Assembly: GCA_964436635.1 (NCBI GenBank)
Contig: CAYTDM010000028.1
Span: 1-22,117 of the forward strand
From: DASRQK01 sp964436635
Lineage (GTDB): Bacteria > Bacteroidota > Bacteroidia > Sphingobacteriales > Sphingobacteriaceae
Direction: 5' to 3'
DNA: 22,117 nt
The position numbers and the translations under genes were made by a program. The notes beneath the pieces were generated by a model. It had not been told where the DNA came from and did not search any database. It worked only from the letters and a program-made list of their open reading frames with translations. Of the stretch, positions 7,470-13,953 are shown one piece after another. How positions within the stretch are numbered: the first letter of the stretch is position 1; each line of letters begins with the position of its first letter.

Positions 7470-8858
7470 ATGATTTTCTTCAAAAAATTCCACGTTTTTT
7501 CGGCATTCCAGCATCAGAATTATTCAACATTGCTGCATCAGACACCTAAAGCATTTCAGCATCAGATTTCTCGCGTAAACAGCGCTATATTTTACTTGCT
7601 TCTGTGTCTTTTCACGTTGCCATTTCATGGAAAAAGTCAAAATAATCTGCAGGGCTCATCCGGACCTATCACCGTGATTGCGAATCCAGGCGAGCAAGCC
7701 TCTACAAGCATTCGCGTGAATTGGCACACCCCCTTAAACAGTGGGCCGACCAGCATTGAATACACGAAAGTCTCCGATAAAAAATGGAAAAAATCCACTA
7801 AACGAAACGCAGATCAAGAAATCGTGGCTGTTTTTGACAGCATCTACTCCAAGTCCAAAGACGGAAAAGACATCTATGAACGCGTTAAATTTATCAGAAA
7901 CACCATCGAATTAAAGAATTTGGAACCGAACACACGGTACCAATACACCCTTTCTAACGACCCAAATCAAGAAGTAAGAACCTTTCGAACCGCCCCTAAA
8001 AGCAGCAGCTGGAGCCTTGGTGTCGTATCAGATTTCCATGTCTACGCACCACTGCCTAAAAGACAAGAAGCCGCTATGCAAATGATTGCGCAGCTGGAAA
8101 AACAACATAAAAAACCATTAAACGGCATGCTCCATGTAGGCGATATTTCAGCCTGGGGAGGCAGCTATTCCTTTTGGCCGGTTCTCTACGATGAAGCACC
8201 GTTCAGAAACTACATGTGGGCGGGCGTAAATGGAAATCACGATAACATGACCCGCCAAAACGGTCAAAACAACGCCTTTTTTAAGAACGTCAATAATAAC
8301 CCACCTAACGGATACCCGGGCGAAGAAGGCGTGGTGTACCATTTCACCTATGGAGATGCCCTGTTTATTATGTTAAACAACGAAAGCATGCGCAGCGACG
8401 AGGGCCTCGCACAAGCCCAAAACTGGGCCCGCAAAGTCATCAGCGAGAACAAAGCCCGGTACATCATCGTCGTGTCCCATTATCAATGGTTCATGGGAAA
8501 TGACGGCCGCATCTCTCAGTACAATCGTTGGAAAACCCTCTTTGACGAGTGTGGGGTTGATTTAGCGCTCAGCGCAAACAACCATATTTACGTGCGTACA
8601 AATGCCCTCTTTGCAGACAAAGAAACCGATGGCCGTACCGGAACCGTCTACGTGCAAACTCCATCCGCAGATAATGAGCGTGGTCAAGCACTAAGCGATT
8701 GGGTACATAACCACGATCTCATTAAATTCCGGTGGAGCGAAGGCCCGCAAACCATGGGAGGACTAATCCTTTCCGCCACAAAAAAGCAGCTGACCGTCAA
8801 ACTTTACGATCGCTATGGTAAACAATTAGACGAGGTAAAGGTGCGAGCCAAACGCTAA
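7470..8858 (+). CDS. Exported purple acid phosphatase-like metallophosphoesterase
   Basis: A secreted or periplasmic phosphoesterase of 462 residues. After an unusual Q/H-rich leader (residues 10-34), a signal-peptide-like core AIFYLLLCLFTLPF ends near residue 57. A fibronectin-like N-terminal domain typical of purple acid phosphatases follows (about 65-175), ending TRYQYTLSNDPNQEVRTFRTAP. The catalytic domain shows the dimetal motifs D188-F-H190, GD225IS, GNH257D and VSH337. The last motif, normally GHxH, reads ANNH (369-372), so one metal-binding histidine is asparagine. The leader is built from a 24-bp repeat (7511-7566), and a downstream TTG could be the true start. The gene has its own promoter and converges on cysK across a palindromic terminator. 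Confidence 0.82.
   Translation: MIFFKKFHVFSAFQHQNYSTLLHQTPKAFQHQISRVNSAIFYLLLCLFTLPFHGKSQNNLQGSSGPITVIANPGEQASTSIRVNWHTPLNSGPTSIEYTKVSDKKWKKSTKRNADQEIVAVFDSIYSKSKDGKDIYERVKFIRNTIELKNLEPNTRYQYTLSNDPNQEVRTFRTAPKSSSWSLGVVSDFHVYAPLPKRQEAAMQMIAQLEKQHKKPLNGMLHVGDISAWGGSYSFWPVLYDEAPFRNYMWAGVNGNHDNMTRQNGQNNAFFKNVNNNPPNGYPGEEGVVYHFTYGDALFIMLNNESMRSDEGLAQAQNWARKVISENKARYIIVVSHYQWFMGNDGRISQYNRWKTLFDECGVDLALSANNHIYVRTNALFADKETDGRTGTVYVQTPSADNERGQALSDWVHNHDLIKFRWSEGPQTMGGLILSATKKQLTVKLYDRYGKQLDEVKVRAKR
7511..7566. repeat. 24-bp repeat inside the leader of the phosphoesterase gene
   Basis: GCATCAGA recurs at 7511, 7535 and 7559, giving two full 24-bp units and a partial third. They encode an HQ-containing leader ahead of the signal peptide. 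The repeat keeps the reading frame because 24 is a multiple of 3. Confidence 0.55.
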
Positions 8859-8885
8859 ATTTAAATGCCGACAGACTGCTAATTC

Positions 8886-8915
8886 TTTTTTAAACGAGTA
8901 TACTCGTTTAAAAAA
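8886..8915. terminator. Perfect 30-bp palindrome between convergent genes
   Basis: Arms 8886-8900 and 8901-8915 are exact reverse complements (TTTTTTAAACGAGTA and its complement) with no spacer. A-runs and T-runs sit at the ends, so RNA from either strand forms a hairpin with a U-tail. It lies between two convergent stop codons (8858 and 8930), the right place for a bidirectional terminator. Confidence 0.7.
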
Positions 8916-8929
8916 AAAGTGCACGCGTT

Positions 8930-9841
8930 TTAATACAGTTCTTCCACGGACAAATACCGCTCCCCAGTATCGTAATTAAAGGTTAACACCCGACTTCCAG
9001 CAGGAGCAGCAGCTAACACTTTTTGAACAGCAGCTAAGGACGCGCCCGTAGAAATTCCCACAAAAATCCCTTCTTCAGAAGCGACCCGTTTAGCATAATT
9101 AAACGCCTCCGCCTTACTGACTTGGACCACGCCATCGATTAAATCTCCTCGATAGATCGAAGGCACAAAACCAGCCCCTATGCCTTGCAACGGATGCGGA
9201 GAAGGCGCACCCCCACTTAACACAGGAGATAATTCTGGCTCCACAGCGATCACTTTTAATTGTGGAAAATGTTGTTTTAGCACTTTCGCCACACCAGAAA
9301 TGTGCCCGCCAGTCCCCACACCCGTCACCACATAATCCAAGCCCTCTGGAAAATCCTTTAAAATCTCTTGCGCCGTCGTCTCCTCATGCACACGCACGTT
9401 GACAGGGTTATCAAATTGACGAGGGATCCACGCTTTTGGCAGATTTTGCGCGAGCTCAGCAGCCTTTTCTATCGCCCCTTTCATACCTTTTTCCCGCGGC
9501 GTTAACTCAAAAGAAGCTCCATACGCCTGCATCAGTTTCCGTCGTTCTATACTCATAGACTCCGGCATCACCAAAATAAGCGAATATCCCTTTACAGCCG
9601 CCACCATAGCTAATCCGATTCCAGTATTCCCTGAAGTGGGCTCCACGATCACGGTGTCTTTATCTAATAATCCTTTTCGTTCAGCATCTTCGATCATCGC
9701 TAACGCAATGCGATCCTTAATGCTATTCCCTGGATTCGCGCGCTCTAATTTCATCCACACCTGCTGGTTTTCACCAAACAACTTATTTATTTGTACGACT
9801 GGGGTATTGCCAATGGTTTCTAATATTGATTTTACTTTCAT
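8930..9841 (-). CDS. cysK: O-acetylserine sulfhydrylase (cysteine synthase)
   Basis: A PLP enzyme that makes cysteine from O-acetylserine and sulfide. The 303 residues have ETIGNTPVVQINKL at the start, the PLP lysine K42 in NPGNSIKDRIA, the substrate loop TSGNTG (69-74), and the phosphate-binding GVGTGGHISG. The C-terminus is of CysK rather than CBS type, with no added domain. It lies downstream of cysE on the same strand, so donor and user of O-acetylserine are made together and can form the cysteine synthase complex. The 83-bp spacer between them is almost entirely a 17-bp tandem repeat. CysM is possible, but the length and motif wording favour CysK. Confidence 0.85.
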   Translation of the reverse strand: MKVKSILETIGNTPVVQINKLFGENQQVWMKLERANPGNSIKDRIALAMIEDAERKGLLDKDTVIVEPTSGNTGIGLAMVAAVKGYSLILVMPESMSIERRKLMQAYGASFELTPREKGMKGAIEKAAELAQNLPKAWIPRQFDNPVNVRVHEETTAQEILKDFPEGLDYVVTGVGTGGHISGVAKVLKQHFPQLKVIAVEPELSPVLSGGAPSPHPLQGIGAGFVPSIYRGDLIDGVVQVSKAEAFNYAKRVASEEGIFVGISTGASLAAVQKVLAAAPAGSRVLTFNYDTGERYLSVEELY

Positions 9842-9855
9842 ATCCTTAATTTTGT

Positions 9856-9957
9856 ATTGAATCTCTTTTGTTATTGAATTTGCTTTGCTATTAAATCTCT
9901 TTTGATATTGAATCTGTTTTGCTATTAAATCTGATTTTCTAATGAATCTGATCTTCT
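9856..9957. repeat. Six 17-bp tandem repeats spanning the cysE stop codon
   Basis: Units start at 9856, 9873, 9890, 9907, 9924 and 9941, each close to ATTGAATCTCTTTTGTT or its variant ATTAAATCTGATTTTCT. The array fills the cysE-cysK spacer. Its last two units encode the C-terminal residues RSDSLENQI and the stop of cysE (9925-9927). Confidence 0.85.
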
Positions 9958-10797
9958 GTTTTTAATTTTAATTTCTGCGTGATGATATACCTGGGCGTAA
10001 TCTGGGATGGATTGCGTGAGCCAAACATTCCCTCCTACGATGGCGTGCTCACCCACTCGGGTGTCTCCTCCTAAAATGGTGGCGTTCGCATAAATAATCG
10101 CATCATTTCCGATGCTTGGATGCCGTTTCACTCCGGACTCCAACTTACTTACACTTAATGCACCTAAAGTCACGCCTTGATAAATTTTCACTCGACTACC
10201 GATCTCGGTCGTCTCACCGATGACGACACCAGTACCGTGGTCGATGACAAAGCGCTCCCCTATTTTTGCACCCGGATGGATATCGATGCCTGTGCGGCTA
10301 TGCACTTGTTCGGTGATCAAACGCGCTACAACTTTTCCTCCTTGATTCCAAATCTCATGGGCAATGCGATACAGAACGACCGCAAAAAAACCTGGATATG
10401 CCGACATGATTTCCACTTTTGAAGTAGCTGCTGGATCTGAGAGGTACGATTCGTCTAAATCGTCCAACATCATCGGATATAAACGGTTTAACGCATCGAA
10501 TAATGCCTCCACGACATGATGAGCTTCCTCCGGATTTTTGGAAAATTCGGTAGTGTGATCTTCGTGAAACTCTGAAATCCTGCTGCATAATAAAGAGGAT
10601 AATTCAGATTTAAGGCGACGCTCCTCCGTATTAAACTCCACAAAGTTTATTTGCTTTGCATCGCCAAATAACCATTCAAACATGGATTGGCACCAGTCCG
10701 CTGCACGCCTTGCGTCTGGAATACAATGTGCTTTACGCCGTTCCCAAATTTGTAATTTAATGTCTGTGTTTGTATCCATAACTTTTTGAATATTCAT
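9925..10797 (-). CDS. cysE: Serine O-acetyltransferase
   Basis: Transfers acetyl from acetyl-CoA to serine, the first step of cysteine synthesis. The N-terminal half (about 1-165 of 290) is the helical serine acetyltransferase domain. The C-terminal half is a left-handed beta helix of hexapeptide repeats, with the signature DIHPGAKIGERFVIDHGTGVVIGETTEIG and IYQGVTLGALSV. Catalytic His/Asp are expected in HPGAKIG...IDHG. The last ten or so codons come from a 17-bp tandem repeat, so the tail that normally docks into CysK is repeat-derived (it ends ENQI, still with the terminal isoleucine CysK binds). An alternative ATG lies six codons downstream. A terminator hairpin sits 42 bp before the start. 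Confidence 0.88.
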   Translation of the reverse strand: MNIQKVMDTNTDIKLQIWERRKAHCIPDARRAADWCQSMFEWLFGDAKQINFVEFNTEERRLKSELSSLLCSRISEFHEDHTTEFSKNPEEAHHVVEALFDALNRLYPMMLDDLDESYLSDPAATSKVEIMSAYPGFFAVVLYRIAHEIWNQGGKVVARLITEQVHSRTGIDIHPGAKIGERFVIDHGTGVVIGETTEIGSRVKIYQGVTLGALSVSKLESGVKRHPSIGNDAIIYANATILGGDTRVGEHAIVGGNVWLTQSIPDYAQVYHHAEIKIKNRRSDSLENQI

Positions 10798-10838
10798 ACG
10801 AGTCGAATCATAAAGGTTGATTATAAATTTTTAATCAT

Positions 10839-10869
10839 AAAAAAACCCCTCAATGCACATTGAGGGGTT
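10839..10869 (-). terminator. Strong intrinsic terminator upstream of cysE
   Basis: The arms 10844-10855 and 10858-10869 form a 12-bp stem (AACCCCTCAATG with its complement), the strongest hairpin in the window. On the minus strand it is followed by seven T. It lies downstream of the amidase gene but only 42 bp before the cysE start, so it either ends an upstream transcript or acts as an attenuator for cysE. Confidence 0.75.
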
Positions 10870-10894
10870 CCGTTTCTATAGCATATTTTTAAAC

Positions 10895-10945
10895 AAAAAA
10901 ATCCACTAATAACTGTCTCCCTCGCTGAGCGAACAGCAGTTATTA
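10895..10945 (-). terminator. Second hairpin with T-run, minus strand
   Basis: TAATAACTG (10907-10915) pairs with CAGTTATTA (10937-10945). An inner mini-stem TCGC/GCGA (10922-10932) lies between them. Seven T follow on the minus strand (complement of 10895-10901) after a 5-nt gap. It may end the amidase transcript or be an element of a structured leader. Confidence 0.5.
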
Positions 10946-11007
10946 CATAAAATATTTTTCACGTTTAAAAGCATATTTCTATTATACAACTCTATCTAAT
11001 ATTTGAA

Positions 11008-11041
11008 CAAAATTATTCATTAGATTGAATGATTTAATCAA
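11008..11041 (-). promoter_or_regulatory. Promoter-like pair between amidase and cysE genes
   Basis: On the minus strand TAATTTTG (11008-11015) is a full match to TAnnTTTG. TTG (complement of 11039-11041) lies 23 bp upstream, the upper end of the normal range. Confidence 0.4.
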
Positions 11042-11106
11042 CAAATCTCATGCCAACATAGAAAGCGATAACCGTGAAACCATCGCGAAGGAATAAGAAA
11101 ACCGAA

Positions 11107-11736
11107 CTATTTATTCAATTTCCGCTTCACTTCATCCACCACATAGCCGCTTTTAAAATAGCTGTAAATATCCTCGCCCGGACAAACGGTCATTTTAGAA
11201 TAATCCCGGTGGGTCGCGATCATGGAAGGATCCACCTCGTACTTTACACACAAATCCGTTAATAAATCCGTTAACACTTCCAGTAATTTTGGCGTCAAAG
11301 TTTGCTCCGTATAATTTCCCAAAAATGATATATGCACATGCCCTTGCGGATCGTATTCAGTATTCGTTTCCCCCACTGTATACACGTTTCTACCCTCATA
11401 CACCGTCCCATCCGGCGCGATTAAAAAATGATAAGGAATATCCGCCCAATTTCGATCCGGCCCCATGCACCAAGTTTGAATATTTTTTAACCGCTGTTTG
11501 GCATCATCATCGATCGTTAATACCCGTCCTCCTTCGTGATGTATGGTTAAGCGTTCGATTTTTTGTTGCTTAAAAGGTCTTGGTTCTGCCGCTGACCAAC
11601 TACTTCTCGGCATAATTTTCACTAATTCCACTCTTTCCGCCGACCTTTCCTCCACATTATTTCTATAATCAGTCGCTTGCGCAAAACCTATTACAAGTAC
11701 GCACCACACCAACACTGAAGTAAGATATTTTTTCAT
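11107..11736 (-). CDS. Exported N-acetylmuramoyl-L-alanine amidase (PGRP type)
   Basis: Cleaves the bond between muramic acid and the peptide stem of peptidoglycan. The 209 residues begin with a clean signal peptide (MKKYLTSVLVWCVLVIGFAQA, 1-21). The Amidase_2/PGRP fold occupies about 41-205 with zinc ligands H66 or H67 (LTIHHEGG), H176 (IATHRDYS) and C185 (VCPGED), plus PYHFLIAPDG and HVHISFLGNY. A complete cysteine ligand marks it as catalytic rather than a receptor-like PGRP. It stands alone. A -7-like TAAATTTG (complement of 11800-11807) lies about 64 bp upstream, without a clear -33. Confidence 0.88.
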   Translation of the reverse strand: MKKYLTSVLVWCVLVIGFAQATDYRNNVEERSAERVELVKIMPRSSWSAAEPRPFKQQKIERLTIHHEGGRVLTIDDDAKQRLKNIQTWCMGPDRNWADIPYHFLIAPDGTVYEGRNVYTVGETNTEYDPQGHVHISFLGNYTEQTLTPKLLEVLTDLLTDLCVKYEVDPSMIATHRDYSKMTVCPGEDIYSYFKSGYVVDEVKRKLNK

Positions 11737-11960
11737 TTTGACACTTGATTATTGAGTTAAACCATCCAGCTAACTTGACTTAATAATTTATGGTTCCCCC
11801 AAATTTACAAATATTAATGAAGAGTCAGGTCACAAACACATGATAAAACAAAACAGGGCCTCAAGCACTCACATTTTAACACCCTTATTGTAAGTACTAT
11901 AATTTTAAAATGCAGTATTTTTTTCGTACATTTATAGAGATAAACACTTAATCACACATG

Positions 11961-11968
11961 TAATTTTG
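11961..11968 (+). promoter_or_regulatory. -7 box before the 107-residue unknown gene
   Basis: TAATTTTG is an exact TAnnTTTG match, 14 bp before the ATG at 11983. No convincing -33 TTG lies at the expected distance. The rest of the 246-bp divergent gap (11737-11982) shows nothing else I can name. Confidence 0.4.
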
Positions 11969-11982
11969 TAAAACTTCAAAAC

Positions 11983-12306
11983 ATGCCAATTAGAAAGTAT
12001 AAAATCATTGGTGACCAATTAAGTAAAGAAAAATTCATTCAAAAACTGGACACCATCACCGAGTTTCAAGATGAAAACGGGAGAAAATACAAAAAGGAAG
12101 AGCGGAAAATTAAATCGAATCTCACCTTCAGAACTTCAGGAGGAGATATAGAAGGCATTCATTACATCGCATTAGGAAAGCTCTATAATCATTATTGCAT
12201 TATAGCTGAAAACACAAAGAATCCAAAAGACATGACCGTAGTGTCGCATATCAATGAGCTTGGCATGCGCCTCTTAATGAAAGCAAACTTAATCGTGAGT
12301 GACTAA
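11983..12306 (+). CDS. Unknown small basic protein (107 aa)
   Basis: I do not recognise a family. The protein is soluble, rich in lysine in its first half (KYKIIGDQLSKEKFIQKL, then KYKKEERKIKS), with an alternating hydrophobic second half (GIHYIALGKLYNHYCIIAENT) and a helical end (MTVVSHINELGMRLLMKANL). There is no signal peptide or membrane segment. The -7 box 14 bp upstream and a sensible amino-acid composition support it being a gene. It converges on arsC, with a small 14-bp tandem repeat between them. No functional link to the arsenic operon can be shown. Confidence 0.6.
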   Translation: MPIRKYKIIGDQLSKEKFIQKLDTITEFQDENGRKYKKEERKIKSNLTFRTSGGDIEGIHYIALGKLYNHYCIIAENTKNPKDMTVVSHINELGMRLLMKANLIVSD

Positions 12307-12315
12307 AGGCGAATT

Positions 12316-12357
12316 TTTAAACGTCAGTGTTTAAACGTGAGTTTTTTAACGTTTTTA
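12316..12357. repeat. 14-bp tandem repeat, 3 copies, after the stop codon
   Basis: Units at 12316, 12330 and 12344 share TTTAAACGT or TTTTAACGT, with a period of 14 bp. The array starts 10 bp after the stop of the 107-residue gene and lies between convergent genes. With its A/T runs it could also weakly terminate. Confidence 0.5.
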
Positions 12358-12374
12358 GCAGTTCGACCGCCCTA

Positions 12375-12791
12375 TCACACCACCTCCGCCACAAACTTTC
12401 TACAGTATGCTTTTATTTCATCCCGAACCTTCCTAAACTCCGCCATTACTTCATCGTCCGTACCCTTAACTTTCACTGGATCTGTGAAATTAACATGATA
12501 TTTTTTGGCTTTAGAGGGGAAAAATGGGCAGCGCTCCTTCGCGTTATCGCAAACTGTAAGCACTAAATCAAAGTCCAGGTGCGCGTATTCATCGATATGA
12601 TTCGACGTATGGCCCGATATATCCACCCCATCTTCCATCATCACACGAACCGCCATAGGATTTACACCGTGCGTCTCGACTCCTGCACTATACACTTCAA
12701 GTTGATCATTGCCAAAATGACGTAAATACCCTTCCGCTATTTGGCTCCTGCAACTATTTCCGGTACAAAGCACTAAGATTTTCCTGCGCAT
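12375..12791 (-). CDS. arsC: Arsenate reductase, low-molecular-weight phosphatase type
   Basis: Reduces arsenate to arsenite in the cytoplasm. The 138 residues show the phosphatase loop CX5R (C9-TGNSC-R15), the redox cysteines C81 and C88 in VCDNAKERCPFF, and the acid loop FTDPV. This three-cysteine pattern marks the thioredoxin-linked class rather than the glutaredoxin class. It is the last gene of the minus-strand unit arsR-DUF6428-arsC. The 149-bp spacer from the DUF6428 gene is occupied by a repeat array. Downstream lies a convergent unknown gene, so no efflux permease follows in this operon. Confidence 0.9.
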   Translation of the reverse strand: MRRKILVLCTGNSCRSQIAEGYLRHFGNDQLEVYSAGVETHGVNPMAVRVMMEDGVDISGHTSNHIDEYAHLDFDLVLTVCDNAKERCPFFPSKAKKYHVNFTDPVKVKGTDDEVMAEFRKVRDEIKAYCRKFVAEVV

Positions 12792-12833
12792 ATTTTTTTA
12801 GTTTTTTTCATTTTTGTGCCAACAACAAAGACC

Positions 12834-12953
12834 AACAGCCGACTCATTTCATCAGACTGAAAACTCCCAACGAATAACAGCCGATTAACAACAGCCGGCT
12901 GAAAACTCCCGACGAATAACAGCAGCCCAGTAACAGCCGATTAACAACAGCCG
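12834..12953. repeat. 42-bp-type repeat between DUF6428 and arsC genes
   Basis: CTGAAAACTCCC(A/G)ACGAATAACAGC occurs at 12857 and 12899. A 22-bp block beginning AACAGCCGATTAACAA occurs identically at 12876-12897 and 12932-12953, with a partial copy at about 12834. The second block contains the stop codon and last two cysteine codons of the DUF6428 gene (stop 12941-12943), so the array is a multiplied gene end. Confidence 0.75.
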
Positions 12954-13414
12954 CTTCCAGGCGCACAGCAAGCAGCCGCGCTCGGCGTCAATTCAATCAA
13001 GTTTTTCTTAACCTTTTGAGACGGAATACCGCACGCATCTTCCGCCAAGCAAGCTGTGGTTTTGTTCAGCAAAATAAAATTTGCCCCATCAAAGGCTAAC
13101 CCGTATTTCCCGATCGTCTCCCCTTGGTATTCTACCTCGATTTCCGCATCTTCAATGCCTAATTTTTCCTCGGAAAGTGCTATGATCGCTAACAGTTTAG
13201 CTGGTTTTAGGCGATGCTCAAAATCATCCGCATTCCACAATTGGAAATTCACCGTCTTTTCAGCACGAATCACACCCCCGCAATCAATAAAGTTCTTCGT
13301 CACCATCCCCACTTCCGTCACGTGAAAATGTTCCGGAACAAAAGTTCCATCTTCTAATTTAAATGCGACCGTTTCAATAGTAGGTAGCAGGGCTTTTACT
13401 TGTGATAATTTCAT
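12941..13414 (-). CDS. DUF6428-like arsenic-operon protein with C-terminal cysteine tail
   Basis: A soluble protein of 157 residues of the kind often found between arsR and arsC in Bacteroidota; its activity is not known to me. The core has KLEDGTFVPEHFHVTEVG near the start, then a beta-rich middle. A cysteine-bearing end follows: ACLAEDACGIP, then a terminal tail with the paired cysteines CCAPGSGCC. The vicinal cysteines suggest arsenite or thiol-metal binding, possibly handing arsenite on, but this is inference. It lies 32 bp downstream of arsR. Its last codons are part of a repeated block that continues into the spacer. Confidence 0.7.
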   Translation of the reverse strand: MKLSQVKALLPTIETVAFKLEDGTFVPEHFHVTEVGMVTKNFIDCGGVIRAEKTVNFQLWNADDFEHRLKPAKLLAIIALSEEKLGIEDAEIEVEYQGETIGKYGLAFDGANFILLNKTTACLAEDACGIPSQKVKKNLIELTPSAAACCAPGSGCC

Positions 13415-13446
13415 GGTATTTGAATTTAAATAGTAATTTTAAACGT

Positions 13447-13782
13447 TTAACAACACTCTTTTTTAACAATGAGTTGTTTAGAAATATCCCCGAAATACAA
13501 ATGGATTTTACGCATAGTATCCTCATCGATGCAATAACAAATGGTGTTTCCCTCGACTGCACCCTTAATTAATTTGGCGTTTTTAAGCTCTTTTAAATGC
13601 CTTGAAACGGTTGGTTGTGCCAAAGGAAGCGCGTCCACAATGTCTCCACAAATACAAGCATCCACTTTCAATAAGTACTCAATAATAGCCACCCGAGCCG
13701 GATGCCCCAAAGCCTTAAAAATAAGCGCTAAGTCCAAATGAGTTTCCGCAAATTCCGTCGGTTTATTACTCGATGTTTCCAT
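13447..13782 (-). CDS. arsR: ArsR-family arsenite-responsive repressor
   Basis: A dimeric winged-helix repressor of 111 residues. The fold is readable as FKALGHPARVAIIEYLL, then DACICGDIV (C43-x-C45, in the place of the ELCVCDL metal-binding helix of classical ArsR). The recognition helix is AQPTVSRHLKELKNAKLI, followed by the wing GNTICYCID. It ends KKECC, giving a second pair of cysteines. The frame extends upstream to a TTG at 13806, but the ATG at 13782 is chosen because the longer form would run through the operator. It heads the unit with the DUF6428 gene and arsC, and should be released from DNA by arsenite or antimonite. Confidence 0.88.
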   Translation of the reverse strand: METSSNKPTEFAETHLDLALIFKALGHPARVAIIEYLLKVDACICGDIVDALPLAQPTVSRHLKELKNAKLIKGAVEGNTICYCIDEDTMRKIHLYFGDISKQLIVKKECC

Positions 13783-13797
13783 AATTCCAATATTTCT

Positions 13798-13809
13798 ATA
13801 TTGCAATAT
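13798..13809. promoter_or_regulatory. Probable ArsR operator
   Basis: ATATTGCAATAT is a perfect 12-bp palindrome 15 bp upstream of the arsR start. It lies within an AT-rich stretch with a near -7 box (TAATATTG on the minus strand). The position is that of autorepression by ArsR. Other regulators are possible. Confidence 0.5.
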
Positions 13810-13859
13810 TACGATAAAGAATTGAAATATAAAAATATTTAGTTCTAAAATTTCAGATC

Positions 13860-13922
13860 ATGCGGAGAATAACAAAATATTCTCCGCAAAAAATGCGGAG
13901 AATATTTTGTTATTCTCCGCAT
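13860..13922. repeat. Nested inverted repeat (four GCGGAGA half-sites) upstream of the first Fic gene
   Basis: Arms 13860-13888 and 13894-13922 are exact reverse complements over 29 bp with a 5-nt A spacer. Each arm is itself a dyad, TGCGGAGAATA-N6-TATTCTCCGCA, so the half-site occurs four times in alternating orientation. The block ends 31 bp before the Fic start codon. It could be an operator read by a dimer or tetramer, or a hairpin or cruciform. A sister copy precedes the second Fic gene. Confidence 0.85.
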
Positions 13923-13953
13923 TGTCTCTATATTAGCATTATATTTAGTTAAA

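Larger units (their letters stand above)
10839..11002 (-). ncRNA. Candidate structured leader of cysE or small RNA
   Basis: The 309-bp gap between the amidase and cysE holds no gene but has, on the minus strand, a promoter-like pair (11008-11041), two hairpins each followed by seven T, and no obvious promoter between the last terminator and cysE. A transcript starting near 11002 would be about 108 or 164 nt if terminated, or would run into cysE if not. ATATGCT...AAACG occurs twice in it. I could not match it to a known riboswitch or small RNA class. Confidence 0.3.

Noticed and set aside
10798..11106. tRNA gene or attachment site in the intergenic gap
   Set aside because: No cloverleaf, no CCA-like end and no T-loop GTTCRA pattern could be found. 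The hairpins are terminator-like.
13783..13806. Longer ArsR start at a TTG (eight extra residues MQYRNIGI)
   Set aside because: It would run through the probable ArsR operator. The ATG at 13782 gives a normal-length ArsR.
13860..13922. Insertion sequence or MITE ends flanking a transposon
   Set aside because: Both arms are only 5 nt apart, no transposase is present and no target duplication is seen. An operator or hairpin explains it better, though dispersed copies should be checked.
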